Shown: positions 17,476 through 27,209 of the stretch, one piece after another
Position numbering within the stretch: the stretch's first letter is position 1
How the letters are laid out: the number at the start of each line of letters is the position of its first letter
Assembly (NCBI RefSeq): GCF_024345395.1
Contig: NZ_JAGQBA010000001.1
Location: 248,001-312,000 of the forward strand
Direction: 5' to 3'
Length of the DNA stretch: 64,000 nucleotides
Origin: Cyanobium sp. Tous-M-B4
GTDB taxonomy: Bacteria; Cyanobacteriota; Cyanobacteriia; PCC-6307; Cyanobiaceae
Program-made: the position numbers and the translations under genes
The notes under the pieces: generated by a model
What the model was told of the DNA's origin: nothing
Seen by the model: only the letters and a program-made list of their open reading frames with translations
The model's database searches: none

Positions 17476-18384
17476 ATGGCTCCGCGCTGGTCGCGCCCTG
17501 ATTTCAGAACTGCCCTGCTGCCCGCTGCCCTCGGGCTACTGCTGACATCGGGGCTGCCCGCCCGGGCGTTGGTGCCCTACGTGTACGTGCCCCAACGGCA
17601 AGAACTCGAAGCTGCAGGTCTGGGCATCGCCCAGGCGGCGGCCCGGCTGCTGCGACTTGGTCAAGCCAGGGACGCCGCCAGGCTGGCTGCCCTGACGGTG
17701 CAGCTGCTACCAGAAGATCCTCGCGGTTGGGTCTTGCTGGCCGAGGCCCAGCTGCGCAGCAACCAGCTTGAACAGGCAGGCATATCGTTGGCCAAGGCCA
17801 AGCAACTCGATCCACGCAACCCTGGAATCTGGTTTGCCGAGGGTTCCCTAGCCCTGCGGGCCAGCAAACCCAATGAGGCCATCGGCCTTTTGGAGCAGGG
17901 CCTGAAACTGGATAAGCGCAACGCCGGCGCCTATTTCGACCTGGGCAACGCCCGCATCCTGCTAGGCCAGAGCGGCCAAGCCTTGGCTGCCTTTGAGCGG
18001 GCCTCTTCCCTGCGCAAAGGCTTCTGGGAAGCCCTCAACAACCAGGGGCTGGTGTTGTTCGAGCAGGGCAATACAAAGGCGGCCATCAGCCGCTGGCGCG
18101 AGGTGTTGAAGATCAAGCCAGATGCGGCTGAACCAACCCTGGCCCTGGCAGCCAGTCTGTTTGCCAACGGTCCGGAAAATCGCAGCGAAGCTGTCGAATT
18201 GGTTGGCAAGGCCCTCGACACCGAACCCAACTACGTGCTCGACAGCCACCAGAAGGAGCAGCTCTGGGGTCCGAAGCTGCGCAGCACCACCGCCGAACTC
18301 TTCAAGCTGGCCGAACTCAAACCGGTGGTGGATCGGGCCCTTGCCAATGCCAGCCCGGAGGGCGAAAGCAGCGACGAGGAGTAA
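17476..18384 (+). CDS. exported tetratricopeptide repeat protein
   Basis: 302 residues. The N-terminus has basic residues and a hydrophobic core (TALLPAALGLLLTSGLPARA), consistent with a signal peptide cleaved near ARA. About five TPR units follow between residues 45 and 240, including a typical one around GAYFDLGNARILLGQSGQALAAFERASSL. TPR proteins act as binding scaffolds, so no reaction is implied. It lies between queG and the topoisomerase gene, an order I remember from marine picocyanobacteria, pointing to a conserved lineage gene. Its partner is unknown. Confidence 0.85.
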   Translation: MAPRWSRPDFRTALLPAALGLLLTSGLPARALVPYVYVPQRQELEAAGLGIAQAAARLLRLGQARDAARLAALTVQLLPEDPRGWVLLAEAQLRSNQLEQAGISLAKAKQLDPRNPGIWFAEGSLALRASKPNEAIGLLEQGLKLDKRNAGAYFDLGNARILLGQSGQALAAFERASSLRKGFWEALNNQGLVLFEQGNTKAAISRWREVLKIKPDAAEPTLALAASLFANGPENRSEAVELVGKALDTEPNYVLDSHQKEQLWGPKLRSTTAELFKLAELKPVVDRALANASPEGESSDEE

Positions 18385-18449
18385 ATGGGGAGGCCTGGAC
18401 AGCATCTGTAGGCTGAGCCCCAGCTTGCTGCCCCAGACCCCAACACCGG

Positions 18450-20978
18450 ATGGCCGAGGAGCGACCAGGCGAATCCATCGGACCGGGCAACGACGCCCGC
18501 ATCGAGCCGATTGCGCTGCACCTGGAGATGCAGCGCTCCTACCTCGAATACGCCATGAGCGTGATCGTTGGTAGGGCCCTGCCGGATGCACGCGACGGCC
18601 TCAAGCCAGTGCAGCGCCGCATTCTGTTTGCGATGCACGAGCTGGGGCTCACCCCTGATCGTCCCTACCGCAAATGCGCCCGGGTCGTCGGCGACGTACT
18701 CGGCAAGTACCACCCCCATGGTGATCAGGCCGTCTACGACGCCCTGGTGCGCCAGGTGCAAACTTTCGCCAGCCGCCATCCCCTGCTGGATGGCCACGGC
18801 AACTTCGGCTCCGTCGACGACGACCCGCCGGCGGCGATGCGCTACACCGAAACCCGTCTGGCTCCAATCGCCAACGAAGCGCTGCTCGATGAAATCGGCG
18901 CCGACACCGTTGATTTCGCGGCCAACTTCGATGGCTCCCAGCAGGAGCCGACGGTGCTGCCAGCCCAGCTGCCCTTCCTGCTGCTAAATGGCTGCACCGG
19001 TATCGCCGTGGGTATGGCCACCAACATCCCGCCCCACAACCTGGGCGAGGTGGTGGATGCCCTGATCGCCTTAGTGCGCAAACCGGAGCTGAGCGACGAA
19101 AAGCTGCTGGAGCTAGTGCCCGGCCCCGACTTTCCCACCGGTGGCGAAGTACTGGTGGGGCAAGGGGTCCGCGATACCTACCTCGTGGGCCGCGGCAGCA
19201 TCCCGATGCGGGGCGTCGCCCACATCGAGGAGGTACAGCCAGGAAAGGGACGCCATCGCCGCGGCGCCGTGGTGATCACCGAGCTGCCCTACCAGCTCAG
19301 CAAAGCCGGCTGGATTGAGAAACTGGCCGAACAGGTAAATGACGGCAAGATCGGCGGCATCGCCGATATCCGCGACGAAAGCGACCGTGAAGGCATGCGG
19401 GTGGTGGTTGAACTCCGCCGCGACGCCAACGCCGAAACCGTGCTGGCCGACCTGCAGCGCCGCACCGCCCTGCAAAGCAACTTCGGCGCCATCATGCTGG
19501 CCCTGGTAAACGGCCAGCCGGTTCAGCTGAACCTGCGGCGCCTACTGCAGGAATTCCTGGACTACCGGGAACTGACCCTGATCCGCCGCACCCGCCACGC
19601 CCTCAAGCGCTGCGAAGACCGCCTTGAGGTCGTGGAAGGCCTGCTCAAGGCGCTCCATGCCCTGCAGCAGGTGATCGCCCTGATCACCGCAGCACCCGAT
19701 GCCGCCAGTGCCCGAGCGGCCCTACAGGTGCAACTCGACCTGAGCGAGCGTCAGGCCGATGCGGTGTTGTCGATGCCACTGCGGCGCCTCACGGGCCTTG
19801 AACAGGAAAGCCTGCGCAAGGAAGCTGCCGAATTGGCGGTGGAACGCGAGCGGCTGCGCCACCTGCTGGACGACCGCACCGTGCTGCTTGACACCCTGGT
19901 GGCCGAACTCAAAGCCCTGCGCAAGCGCTTTGCCACGCCCCGGCGCACCCGGCTAGTGGAGGGCGGCGATGCCCTGGTGGCCCAGCGAGCTGCAGCCATC
20001 CGCCCCAACGCCGAACTGCAGCGCCAGCAAGCCTTTGGCGCCCTGGCCCCTGAAAGCCGGCTACTGATCCAGGCCGATGGAGCCGTGAAAATCCTCAGCG
20101 CCCAAATGCTGGGGCGCCTGCACCTAGATGAACCCATCCAACTAGGAGAGCATCCGGCACCAGCCCGGCTGATCCTGCCGATCGCCGAGCAACCGCTGCT
20201 GCTGGCCTTCACGGGTAGTGGCCGGGTGGCCTTATTGCGCTGGGAATTCGCCGGCCAGCAGCCGGGGAAGCTGGAGCGCTTCCTTCCCGACAGCATCGAA
20301 GGCGAAGCGGTGGTGCAGGTGCTTCCCCTACCCGGCCAAGGCAGCCTGGGACTCCTAAGCAGCGACGGGCGCTTCAAACGGCTGCCGATTGAGGAGTTTC
20401 AGGAACTGTCTGGCCGGGCCACCACCGTGCTCAAGCTCAAGGAGGGCGTGACCCTGCGGCGGGTGGTGGCCGGCCAGGAAGGAGACACCTTGGTAGTGGC
20501 GACCAGCAGCGGCCGCGTGCTGCGGCTAAGCCTCGATGAAACCCAGCTGCCCCTGATGGGGCGCGCTGCCCAAGGCCCCCTATTGATGCGCCTGTTGCCC
20601 GGAGAGCAGCTGGTGGGTGCCGCCTGCCTGCCTGCAACGGAAGGGGAAACCAACGGCGCAAACCAAAGCGCAGTGGTGCTGGCCACTGCCAGTGGTCAAC
20701 TGAAGCGGCTGCTGGTGTCGAGCCTGCGGCCCTGTCAGCGGGGCGACATGGGTCAGATCGGCCTGCGGCTGCAACAGCGGGGCGATTACCTGGTCGACCT
20801 GCAAAGCCCAACAAGTGCTGCGGTTGGAAGCGCCGTATTGGGACTATTGACCGATAAGGGCTGGAGCTGCCGAATCGACTTAAACGAGCTGGAAGGCGAA
20901 GACACTAGCGGCATAGGCGTCAACTTGAAGCTGCCCCAAGGCCAGCAAATTCAGGAGCTGATACCTCTTATCAACTAA
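18450..20978 (+). CDS. type IIA topoisomerase subunit A (GyrA/ParC family)
   Basis: 842 residues. The breakage-reunion domain is complete: [60 protein letters not shown] with the catalytic tyrosine at 132. The tower and coiled-coil parts are also present ([15 protein letters not shown]). The C-terminal beta-pinwheel has recognisable blade motifs ([31 protein letters not shown]), but I find no QRRGGKG GyrA box, the element needed for DNA wrapping and negative supercoiling. It may therefore work as a topoisomerase IV-like subunit, with another gyrA elsewhere. No B subunit is in the window. It is convergent with purF, 23 bp apart. Confidence 0.9.
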   Translation: MAEERPGESIGPGNDARIEPIALHLEMQRSYLEYAMSVIVGRALPDARDGLKPVQRRILFAMHELGLTPDRPYRKCARVVGDVLGKYHPHGDQAVYDALVRQVQTFASRHPLLDGHGNFGSVDDDPPAAMRYTETRLAPIANEALLDEIGADTVDFAANFDGSQQEPTVLPAQLPFLLLNGCTGIAVGMATNIPPHNLGEVVDALIALVRKPELSDEKLLELVPGPDFPTGGEVLVGQGVRDTYLVGRGSIPMRGVAHIEEVQPGKGRHRRGAVVITELPYQLSKAGWIEKLAEQVNDGKIGGIADIRDESDREGMRVVVELRRDANAETVLADLQRRTALQSNFGAIMLALVNGQPVQLNLRRLLQEFLDYRELTLIRRTRHALKRCEDRLEVVEGLLKALHALQQVIALITAAPDAASARAALQVQLDLSERQADAVLSMPLRRLTGLEQESLRKEAAELAVERERLRHLLDDRTVLLDTLVAELKALRKRFATPRRTRLVEGGDALVAQRAAAIRPNAELQRQQAFGALAPESRLLIQADGAVKILSAQMLGRLHLDEPIQLGEHPAPARLILPIAEQPLLLAFTGSGRVALLRWEFAGQQPGKLERFLPDSIEGEAVVQVLPLPGQGSLGLLSSDGRFKRLPIEEFQELSGRATTVLKLKEGVTLRRVVAGQEGDTLVVATSSGRVLRLSLDETQLPLMGRAAQGPLLMRLLPGEQLVGAACLPATEGETNGANQSAVVLATASGQLKRLLVSSLRPCQRGDMGQIGLRLQQRGDYLVDLQSPTSAAVGSAVLGLLTDKGWSCRIDLNELEGEDTSGIGVNLKLPQGQQIQELIPLIN

Positions 20979-21001
20979 CTACGGAGGGCACCAGGCAGCC
21001 C

Positions 21002-22489
21002 TTAGAGCTCTTGCAGCACCTTGGCAGCGATACCGGCCGGCTCAAGCATCAACTTGCTGGAGCTCACCTGCTCGTCCATTTCGATGGGATAGGCGCCGTC
21101 AAAGCAGGCGGTGCAGAAGTGGGCGGAATTTGCATGGGCCGCATCCACCATGCCCTGCTTGCTCAGGTAGGCGAGCGAATCGACGCCAAGATGGGTTGCG
21201 ATTTCTTCCAGGGTGAGGCGGGCAGCAATCAGCTGGTCCTGGGTATCGGTATCGATGCCGTAGAAACAGGGATGGGTAACCGGCGGCGAACTAATCCGCA
21301 TATGCACCTCAGTGGCCCCGGCATCCCGCAGGGCTTGCACCAACTTGCGACTGGTGGTGCCCCGCACAATTGAGTCGTCGATCACCACAACGCGCTTGCC
21401 GGCAAGCACATCTGGCAGCGGGTTGAGCTTCACCCTGATGCCGGCCTCCCGCATCGCCTGGGTGGGCTGGATGAAGGTGCGGCCCACATAGCGGTTCTTG
21501 ATCAAGCCATCAGCAAACGGGATACCGCTGAGCTGGGAATAGCCAATCGCTGCCGGAATACCGGAATCGGGAACGCCAATGACTATGTCGGCTTCAACCG
21601 GTGTTTCCCGGGCCAGGGCCTCGCCAATTCGCACCCTGTAGCTATAAAGGGATTCGCCGAAGAAGCGGCTATCAGGCCTGGCGAAATAGATCATCTCGAA
21701 GACGCACAGCTTGGTGGGCTGCTCGCACCAACGGCTGCGGCTGGGTTCGGCTTGGCCTGGACGGAAATGGATGATTTCGCCGGGCTCAACATCGCCATCA
21801 AAGGCGGCACCGATGATGTCGAGCCCGCACGACTCACTGCTCACCACCCACTGGGCTTGCTCCGTTTCACCGATATGGCCAAACACCAAAGGCCGGATGC
21901 CATGGCCATCCCGGAGGGCAAAAAGCCCATCAGGCGTGCCGATCACCAAGCTGAAGGCACCGCGGCAGCACTCGGCAGCGGCCCGAATCGCCCCATCCCA
22001 ATCCAGGCCCCGGTTCACGGCCTGCTGAATCGCAAAAGCGATCAGTTCGGAGTCGGTGGTGGAGGTGAGCTCGCTGGCAATGGACGCCAGATCGTGGCGG
22101 AGCTCGGCTGCATTGACCAAATTGCCGTTATGGGCAAGGGCGAAAGGGCCAATGCGGGTGTTGAGCACCACCGGCTGAGCGTTGCAAACCTTGCTGCTGC
22201 CGGTGGTGGAATAGCGGTTGTGGCCGATGGCTAGATCGCCAGTAAGGCGCTCCAGCACGGCCTGATCAAACACCTGGCTCACCAGGCCCATGTCCTTGTG
22301 CAGGCGCACCTTGCGCTCTGCATCAAACACAGCGATACCGGCCGATTCCTGGCCGCGATGCTGCAGGGCGTATAGGCCGAAGTAAGTGAGGTTGGCCACC
22401 GGTTGCCCCGGCGCCAGCACGGCATAGACGCCGCAGGCTTCCTCGGGCTTGTCCGGACGCATCACCAGCACAGGCCCATCAACAATCAC
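21002..22489 (-). CDS. purF: amidophosphoribosyltransferase
   Basis: A 495-residue PurF that makes phosphoribosylamine from PRPP and glutamine, the committed step of purine synthesis. It has a short propeptide of 18 residues before the nucleophile in EEACGVYAVLAPG (Cys19). YALQHRGQESAGIAV and the NTN-hydrolase motifs RYSTTGSS and HNGNLVN follow. The PRPP loop VVVIDDSIVRGTTSRKL is intact. Cysteines in HPCFYGID and HFCTACFDG could ligate the [4Fe-4S] cluster known from Bacillus-type PurF. It starts with GTG 9 bp after purL; a purL-purF operon is likely. Confidence 0.95.
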   Translation of the reverse strand: MIVDGPVLVMRPDKPEEACGVYAVLAPGQPVANLTYFGLYALQHRGQESAGIAVFDAERKVRLHKDMGLVSQVFDQAVLERLTGDLAIGHNRYSTTGSSKVCNAQPVVLNTRIGPFALAHNGNLVNAAELRHDLASIASELTSTTDSELIAFAIQQAVNRGLDWDGAIRAAAECCRGAFSLVIGTPDGLFALRDGHGIRPLVFGHIGETEQAQWVVSSESCGLDIIGAAFDGDVEPGEIIHFRPGQAEPSRSRWCEQPTKLCVFEMIYFARPDSRFFGESLYSYRVRIGEALARETPVEADIVIGVPDSGIPAAIGYSQLSGIPFADGLIKNRYVGRTFIQPTQAMREAGIRVKLNPLPDVLAGKRVVVIDDSIVRGTTSRKLVQALRDAGATEVHMRISSPPVTHPCFYGIDTDTQDQLIAARLTLEEIATHLGVDSLAYLSKQGMVDAAHANSAHFCTACFDGAYPIEMDEQVSSSKLMLEPAGIAAKVLQEL

Positions 22490-22498
22490 GGTGAAATT

Positions 22499-24898
22499 TC
22501 ATTCTGCACGAGCGCCCTCGCCCATTCGCCGCGGGATGGCCTGCTCGTAGCAGGCCTCCAGTGCCGCCAGGCTCTGCTCAAGCAAAGGCTGGCCTGCTTG
22601 GCGGATTACCAGGCTGGCAGCGGCCGTAACCACACCTAGCCGCTCGGCCGGCACTGCAGCAGCCGCAAGAGCCTGCTGCCAGGAGGCATCTTGGCCTGCG
22701 GGCACGCTCACAAGGATGCGGGCACCACCCTCGGCAAACAGCAGCCGATCCAACCGGGCGCTGCTAGCCGGGATCTCCAGCTCGGCCCCCAGAGGCATTA
22801 CAGAAATGGTGGCGATGCAGCACTCGGCCGCAGCCACCGCCAGGCCGCCATCGCTGAGGTCGTGGGCGGAGGCCACCAAGCCCTGGGCAATGGCCTGGCG
22901 CAGGAAGCCCTGAACCGCGCGCTCCAATTGCAGATCAATCTCCGGCGGGCGCCCGGTTACGGCTCGATGCAGCCGCTCCAGATAGCTGCTGCCGGCCAGG
23001 CTCAAGCGTGGATCGGCGGGAGCCTCGCCCATTTCCAGCGGCACCCCCAGCAGCCAGATGGCATCGCCGACCTGGCACCAGGCCTGGCCGCGCACGTGCT
23101 CCAGATTGTGCACCAGGCCCACCATGCCCACCACCGGCGTGGGGTGGATCGGCTGCATGCGGCCATCGGGCAGGCGGGTCTCGTTGTAGAGGGAGACGTT
23201 GCCGCCGGTGACCGGGGTGTCCAGGGCACTGCAGGCCTTCGAAAGGCCGCGGCAGGCCATCGCCAACTGCCAGTAACCGGTGGGGGTTTCCGGCGAAGGG
23301 AAATTGAGGTTGTCCGTCACGGCCAAGGGCTCGGCCCCCACGCAGCTGAGGTTGCGGGCCGCCTCGGCTACCGCCGCCATGCCGCCGCGCTCGGGGTCGA
23401 GGGACACCCAGCGGTTGGGGCAGTCCACCACCGCCGCCACGCCACGGCTGGCTGCCGCCATGGCGCCCTCACCCTGCTGGGGCCGCAGCCGCACCACGGC
23501 CGCATCGGCGCCGCCGGGGAGCACCACCGTGTTGGCCTGCACCTGATGGTCGTACTGGCGGTACACCCAGCGCTTGGAAGCGATGGTGGGATCGTCGAGG
23601 AGCGCCAGCAGGGCGTCATTCCAACTGAACGGCAACTCGGCGGGCAATTCGGCCTCGCTCCAGCGCCAGTGGGCCTGGATCTCAGCCGGTGGCTCGCTTA
23701 GCAATGTGTGGTGATTGATCGGCGTGTCGTCCGCCAGGGCGCTGGCGGGCACCTCGGCCGCCACTTCGCCGTGCTGGAGCACCCGCACGATGTTGTCTTC
23801 CAGCACCCGGCCCACCACGGCGGCCTGCAGGCCCCAGCGGCTGAAGCGCGCCATCAGCGCCTCCTCCCGGCCGGGCTTGACCACAAACAGCATCCGCTCC
23901 TGGGATTCGCTCAGCAAAAACTCATAGGCGGTCATGCCGGCCTCGCGGGCGGGCACCTTGTCGAGGTCGAGCTCGATGCCCAAGCCGCCCTTGGCGGCCA
24001 TCTCCGAGCAGCTGCAGGTAAGGCCGGCAGCACCCATGTCTTGGGCGGCCACCACATCACCGCTCTGGAAGGCCTCCAGACAGGCCTCGATCAGGCCCTT
24101 CTCCAAAAAGGGATCACCCACCTGCACGGCGGGGCGATCATCGAGAGAGGCCTCGGTGAGCTCAGCCGAGGCGAAGCTGGCACCGCCCATGCCATCGCGG
24201 CCGGTGGTGCTGCCCACGTAGATCACCGGGTAGCCCACCCCCTCAGCGCCGGAGCAGACGATCTCCTCGGTTTCCATCAGCCCCAGGGCCATGGCGTTCA
24301 CCAGCGGATTGCCGGAGTAGCTGGGGTCAAACGCCACCTCCCCACCCACGGTGGGCACGCCCACGCAGTTGCCGTAGTGGGCAATGCCGGCCACCACGCC
24401 CTCCATCAGGCCCACGTTGCGCTCGTCCTCCAGGGGTCCGAAACGCAGGGCGTTGAGCAGGGCGATCGGCCGGGCGCCCATGGTGAAGATGTCGCGCAGG
24501 ATGCCGCCCACACCCGTGGCCGCCCCCTGGAACGGCTCCACCGCCGAGGGGTGGTTGTGGCTTTCGATCTTGAAGGCGAGGCGCTGGCCCTCGCCCAGAT
24601 CCACCACGCCAGCGTTCTCACCGGGGCCCACCAGGATCCGGGGTCCGGTGGTGGGGAATCCCTGCAGCAGCGGGCGCGAGTTGCGGTAGCAGCAGTGCTC
24701 CGACCACATCACCCCAAACATGCCCAGTTCGGCCCGATTGGGAGCGCGACCGAGGCGACGGCAAATCTCGTCGTAGTCGGCCTGGCTGAGGTTCTCCTTC
24801 TTGAGGGCATCGGGAACCGAATAGGCCGGTGCTTCGAAAGAGGCGGCAACCACGTGCAGCTGGGCAAGATCACTCCAGTCTCGCCGAGCGGGCCTCAA
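22499..24898 (-). CDS. purL: phosphoribosylformylglycinamidine synthase II
   Basis: The small-type PurL (about 784-799 residues), which with PurS and PurQ converts FGAR to FGAM. Motifs include [19 protein letters not shown], the ATP/Mg region [40 protein letters not shown] and in the second half [19 protein letters not shown] and [13 protein letters not shown]. The start is uncertain: TTG at 24898, or GTG at 24853, which better fits the homolog length I recall (about 770). No ATG is available upstream of the first conserved block. PurS and PurQ are not in the window. Confidence 0.94.
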   Translation of the reverse strand: MRPARRDWSDLAQLHVVAASFEAPAYSVPDALKKENLSQADYDEICRRLGRAPNRAELGMFGVMWSEHCCYRNSRPLLQGFPTTGPRILVGPGENAGVVDLGEGQRLAFKIESHNHPSAVEPFQGAATGVGGILRDIFTMGARPIALLNALRFGPLEDERNVGLMEGVVAGIAHYGNCVGVPTVGGEVAFDPSYSGNPLVNAMALGLMETEEIVCSGAEGVGYPVIYVGSTTGRDGMGGASFASAELTEASLDDRPAVQVGDPFLEKGLIEACLEAFQSGDVVAAQDMGAAGLTCSCSEMAAKGGLGIELDLDKVPAREAGMTAYEFLLSESQERMLFVVKPGREEALMARFSRWGLQAAVVGRVLEDNIVRVLQHGEVAAEVPASALADDTPINHHTLLSEPPAEIQAHWRWSEAELPAELPFSWNDALLALLDDPTIASKRWVYRQYDHQVQANTVVLPGGADAAVVRLRPQQGEGAMAAASRGVAAVVDCPNRWVSLDPERGGMAAVAEAARNLSCVGAEPLAVTDNLNFPSPETPTGYWQLAMACRGLSKACSALDTPVTGGNVSLYNETRLPDGRMQPIHPTPVVGMVGLVHNLEHVRGQAWCQVGDAIWLLGVPLEMGEAPADPRLSLAGSSYLERLHRAVTGRPPEIDLQLERAVQGFLRQAIAQGLVASAHDLSDGGLAVAAAECCIATISVMPLGAELEIPASSARLDRLLFAEGGARILVSVPAGQDASWQQALAAAAVPAERLGVVTAAASLVIRQAGQPLLEQSLAALEACYEQAIPRRMGEGARAE

Positions 24899-24925
24899 TG
24901 CAACTGGAACTGGTCTAGGCGGGGT

Positions 24926-25636
24926 TCAAATCCAGGGATCTTCCTCTTCAGCAGGAGGTTCAGAACGGCGGCGGCGAGGGGGGGCATCGGTTTCGTAGGG
25001 CTGATCTAACCCCTCCGGCTCCTGCCAGGGCGGCTCCTCAAGCCAACCCTCCAGCCTCTCCTCAAATCGGTTGCCCGCCTCCTGCACCTGATCGCGCCAG
25101 CGCCTTGAACGACGCAAAAACTCTTGCCGCACACTTGCCCGGGCTAGGGGCAGATCGTCGATGCTCTCCAGGGCGGTGAGCACCTGGCCTGGCTGCTGAT
25201 CCAGCAGGCGATCCAAGCTCAATCGCCAACGGCTACTGCCCGGCAGACGTGGATCACTGCGACTCACCAAATAATGACGAATACGGCCACTACGCAAATC
25301 GATGGCGGCATCAGCCAGGGTGCCGATCGGTTGCTGACGGCGATCCAGCACAGCCGCATCGATCAAAGTCGGCAACTTCTCCAACACACCAAGCTCGGTT
25401 TCGGCTGGTTCGCCCTGCACCAGTACTTCCAGCTCGGCAATGCCCCGCAACTGGTTGAGACGCCACACCTCGCGGCGATTGCCAAAAGCCGACGGCTTTG
25501 AAACCCAACCCAGCACCCGGTGAACAGGGGGATGCATCCACACCTGCACGCCGGCACCGTGATCGAGCCCCTGATCACAGCGGACATGTCGACGCAGCAA
25601 CTCACTCAGCAGCACCTGCTCCGGAAGGGGAGCCAC
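24926..25636 (-). CDS. PRC-barrel domain protein downstream of dnaN
   Basis: About 236 residues from the GTG at 25636, two bases after the dnaN stop, so probably translated by coupling. Two PRC-barrel-like units are visible: one near the N-terminus (VHRVLGWVSKPSAFGNRREVWRLNQ) and one in the middle (AAVLDRRQQPIGTLADAAID ... RIRHYLVSRSDPRL). The C-terminal third is charged and probably disordered (EEPPWQEPEG, PPRRRRSEPPAEEEDPWI). The role is unknown. I recall a homolog in the same place, between dnaN and purL, in marine picocyanobacteria, so it may be linked to the clamp or just linked by origin proximity. Confidence 0.8.
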   Translation of the reverse strand: MAPLPEQVLLSELLRRHVRCDQGLDHGAGVQVWMHPPVHRVLGWVSKPSAFGNRREVWRLNQLRGIAELEVLVQGEPAETELGVLEKLPTLIDAAVLDRRQQPIGTLADAAIDLRSGRIRHYLVSRSDPRLPGSSRWRLSLDRLLDQQPGQVLTALESIDDLPLARASVRQEFLRRSRRWRDQVQEAGNRFEERLEGWLEEPPWQEPEGLDQPYETDAPPRRRRSEPPAEEEDPWI

Positions 25637-25638
25637 CG

Positions 25639-26784
25639 TCAGCTGCGGATCTGAACGGGCATCACCAGGTAGGTGAATTGATCCCCTTCCGCAGGAGTCA
25701 AAATCGCAGGCGTGGTGGGGGCGTTGCACTGCAACAGCACCCGATCACAGGCCATGGCCTTGAGGCCATCGAGCAGGTAGCGCACGTTGAAGGCAATCTG
25801 AATCGCTTCACCCTCGATGGTGGCAGCGAGTCCTTCAGAACCACTGCCCACGTCCTGGGCATCGGCCTGAATCAATATTTGACCGGTGGCGGGCTCGGCA
25901 CTGAGCTTGACGACATTGTTGTGCTGATCAGCAAGCACAGCCACTCGCTCAAGAGCCGACACCAGAGCGCGGCGCTCGAGATTGATCGTGCGAGTGAAGC
26001 TCTCTGGAATCAACTGGCGGTAGTTGGGGTAGGTGCCATCAAGGCTGCGGCTGGTGAGCACCTGGTCGGCCCAGAGGAACACCACCTGGCCGCGATCACA
26101 GAACAGGCTTAAGGGCTCTTCAGATTGACGTCCTGAGAGCAGACGCTCCAGCTCCCGCAACGAGCGAGCTGGCACGGTGACGGCAAAAGGCTCCTCGGCT
26201 TCGTTTTGGCCAGAGGCGGTCGCATGGGCAAGCCGGAGCACGGCCAGACGATGGCCATCCGTTGCCGCACATTCCAGCCCGGCCGGATCAAGGCCCAGGT
26301 GCACACCAGTGAGCAGTTGCTTGGCTTCGTCGCCACTACTGGCAAATAGGGTGGCGCGCAGACCCTTAACCAGGGCTTCCGCTTCCAAGCGAATCGGCGT
26401 ACCGCTCTGCACTAGGGGCAGGTCGGGAAAATCATCGGCAGGCATGCCCCGCATCTGGTAGCTGCCCGAAAGGCTGGTGAGCTCCACCTGCTCGGAACCC
26501 TCAGCGCAATTCAGCGTGATCGGGCTATCACTCGAGAGGCGCGAAACAATTTCACCAAACAACCGGGCCGGCAGGGTGATGGCGCCGCTGGTCTCAACGC
26601 TGGCGCTGATGCTGGTCTGAATGCCCAGGCTGAGATCAAAACCGGTGAGGCTGAGTCGGCCCGTGCCCGCATCAGCGGTGAGCAACACGTTGGCCAGCAC
26701 CGGATGGGTGGGACGACTTGCCACGGCCCGGCTCACCAGCTGCAGGCTGGAGCTGAGTTCAGACTGGGAGCAGACCAGCTTCAT
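25639..26784 (-). CDS. dnaN: DNA polymerase III sliding clamp (beta subunit)
   Basis: A 381-residue beta clamp, the ring that tethers the replicative polymerase to DNA. The three-domain pattern is complete: MKLVCSQSELSSSLQLVSRAVASRP at the start, SGSYQMRGMPADDFPDLP and ATDGHRLAVLRL in the second domain, and EGDQFTYLVMPVQIRS at the end, which closes the ring and forms the hydrophobic binding pocket. It follows the 425-bp candidate origin and is the gene at which picocyanobacterial genome numbering usually begins. Confidence 0.96.
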   Translation of the reverse strand: MKLVCSQSELSSSLQLVSRAVASRPTHPVLANVLLTADAGTGRLSLTGFDLSLGIQTSISASVETSGAITLPARLFGEIVSRLSSDSPITLNCAEGSEQVELTSLSGSYQMRGMPADDFPDLPLVQSGTPIRLEAEALVKGLRATLFASSGDEAKQLLTGVHLGLDPAGLECAATDGHRLAVLRLAHATASGQNEAEEPFAVTVPARSLRELERLLSGRQSEEPLSLFCDRGQVVFLWADQVLTSRSLDGTYPNYRQLIPESFTRTINLERRALVSALERVAVLADQHNNVVKLSAEPATGQILIQADAQDVGSGSEGLAATIEGEAIQIAFNVRYLLDGLKAMACDRVLLQCNAPTTPAILTPAEGDQFTYLVMPVQIRS

Positions 26785-27209
26785 GGCGTTTGTGCCGGGG
26801 AGCCTGACGGCTTGATCAAGGGCTCCCCCACGCTTCCACAGGGCGGCTGATTCCGCAACGCCGGTGATCCGTCTTGCTGCGTTCTTCTAAGGGTTTGATT
26901 GATCAAGCTCAAGAAAGAAATTAAAACCGTTTTAGTAGGGGTTGAGGAAACCGGGGAAAACCGAAAATCTCTTTGCTGCAGCTGGCTTTGGTCTGGATCA
27001 GCCCTGGGGTTTGGCCTCGGCCAGCTGGGGTAAAAATCGGCTTTTCCGCCGTTTCCCGTAGTTGGGGAAAACTTTGAGGCCGAGGGACTTGGCTAAGGCG
27101 AGAGCTTCTCCGCGGTTTCTGGCGACTTTTCCCCAGCTGTTCAGCAGACGCTTTGCTGATTGGTTGAAGCTTTTGGCTAGGCCTGGGCTTGGGCCTGGCC
27201 TGGGATTGC
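26785..27209 (+). other. candidate chromosomal replication origin (oriC) between thrC and dnaN
   Basis: This is the only gene-free stretch over 300 bases. Candidate DnaA-box-like words are TTTTCCCCA at 27127-27135 (plus) and 27063-27071 (minus), TTTTCCCCG at 26952-26960 (minus), TTTTCCGCC at 27042-27050 (plus) and TTCCACA at 26834-26840 (plus). An A+T-rich patch lies at about 26881-26940 (runs like aagaaagaaattaaaacc), which could be the unwinding element. Cyanobacterial origins have been mapped next to dnaN in Synechococcus elongatus; the rest is inference. The same region must carry the dnaN promoter. I saw no ORF or tRNA in it. Confidence 0.6.

Noticed and set aside
23708-25009. Plus-strand frame opposite purL
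   Set aside because: Low-complexity His/Gly/Ala-rich shadow; purL motifs on the minus strand are unambiguous.
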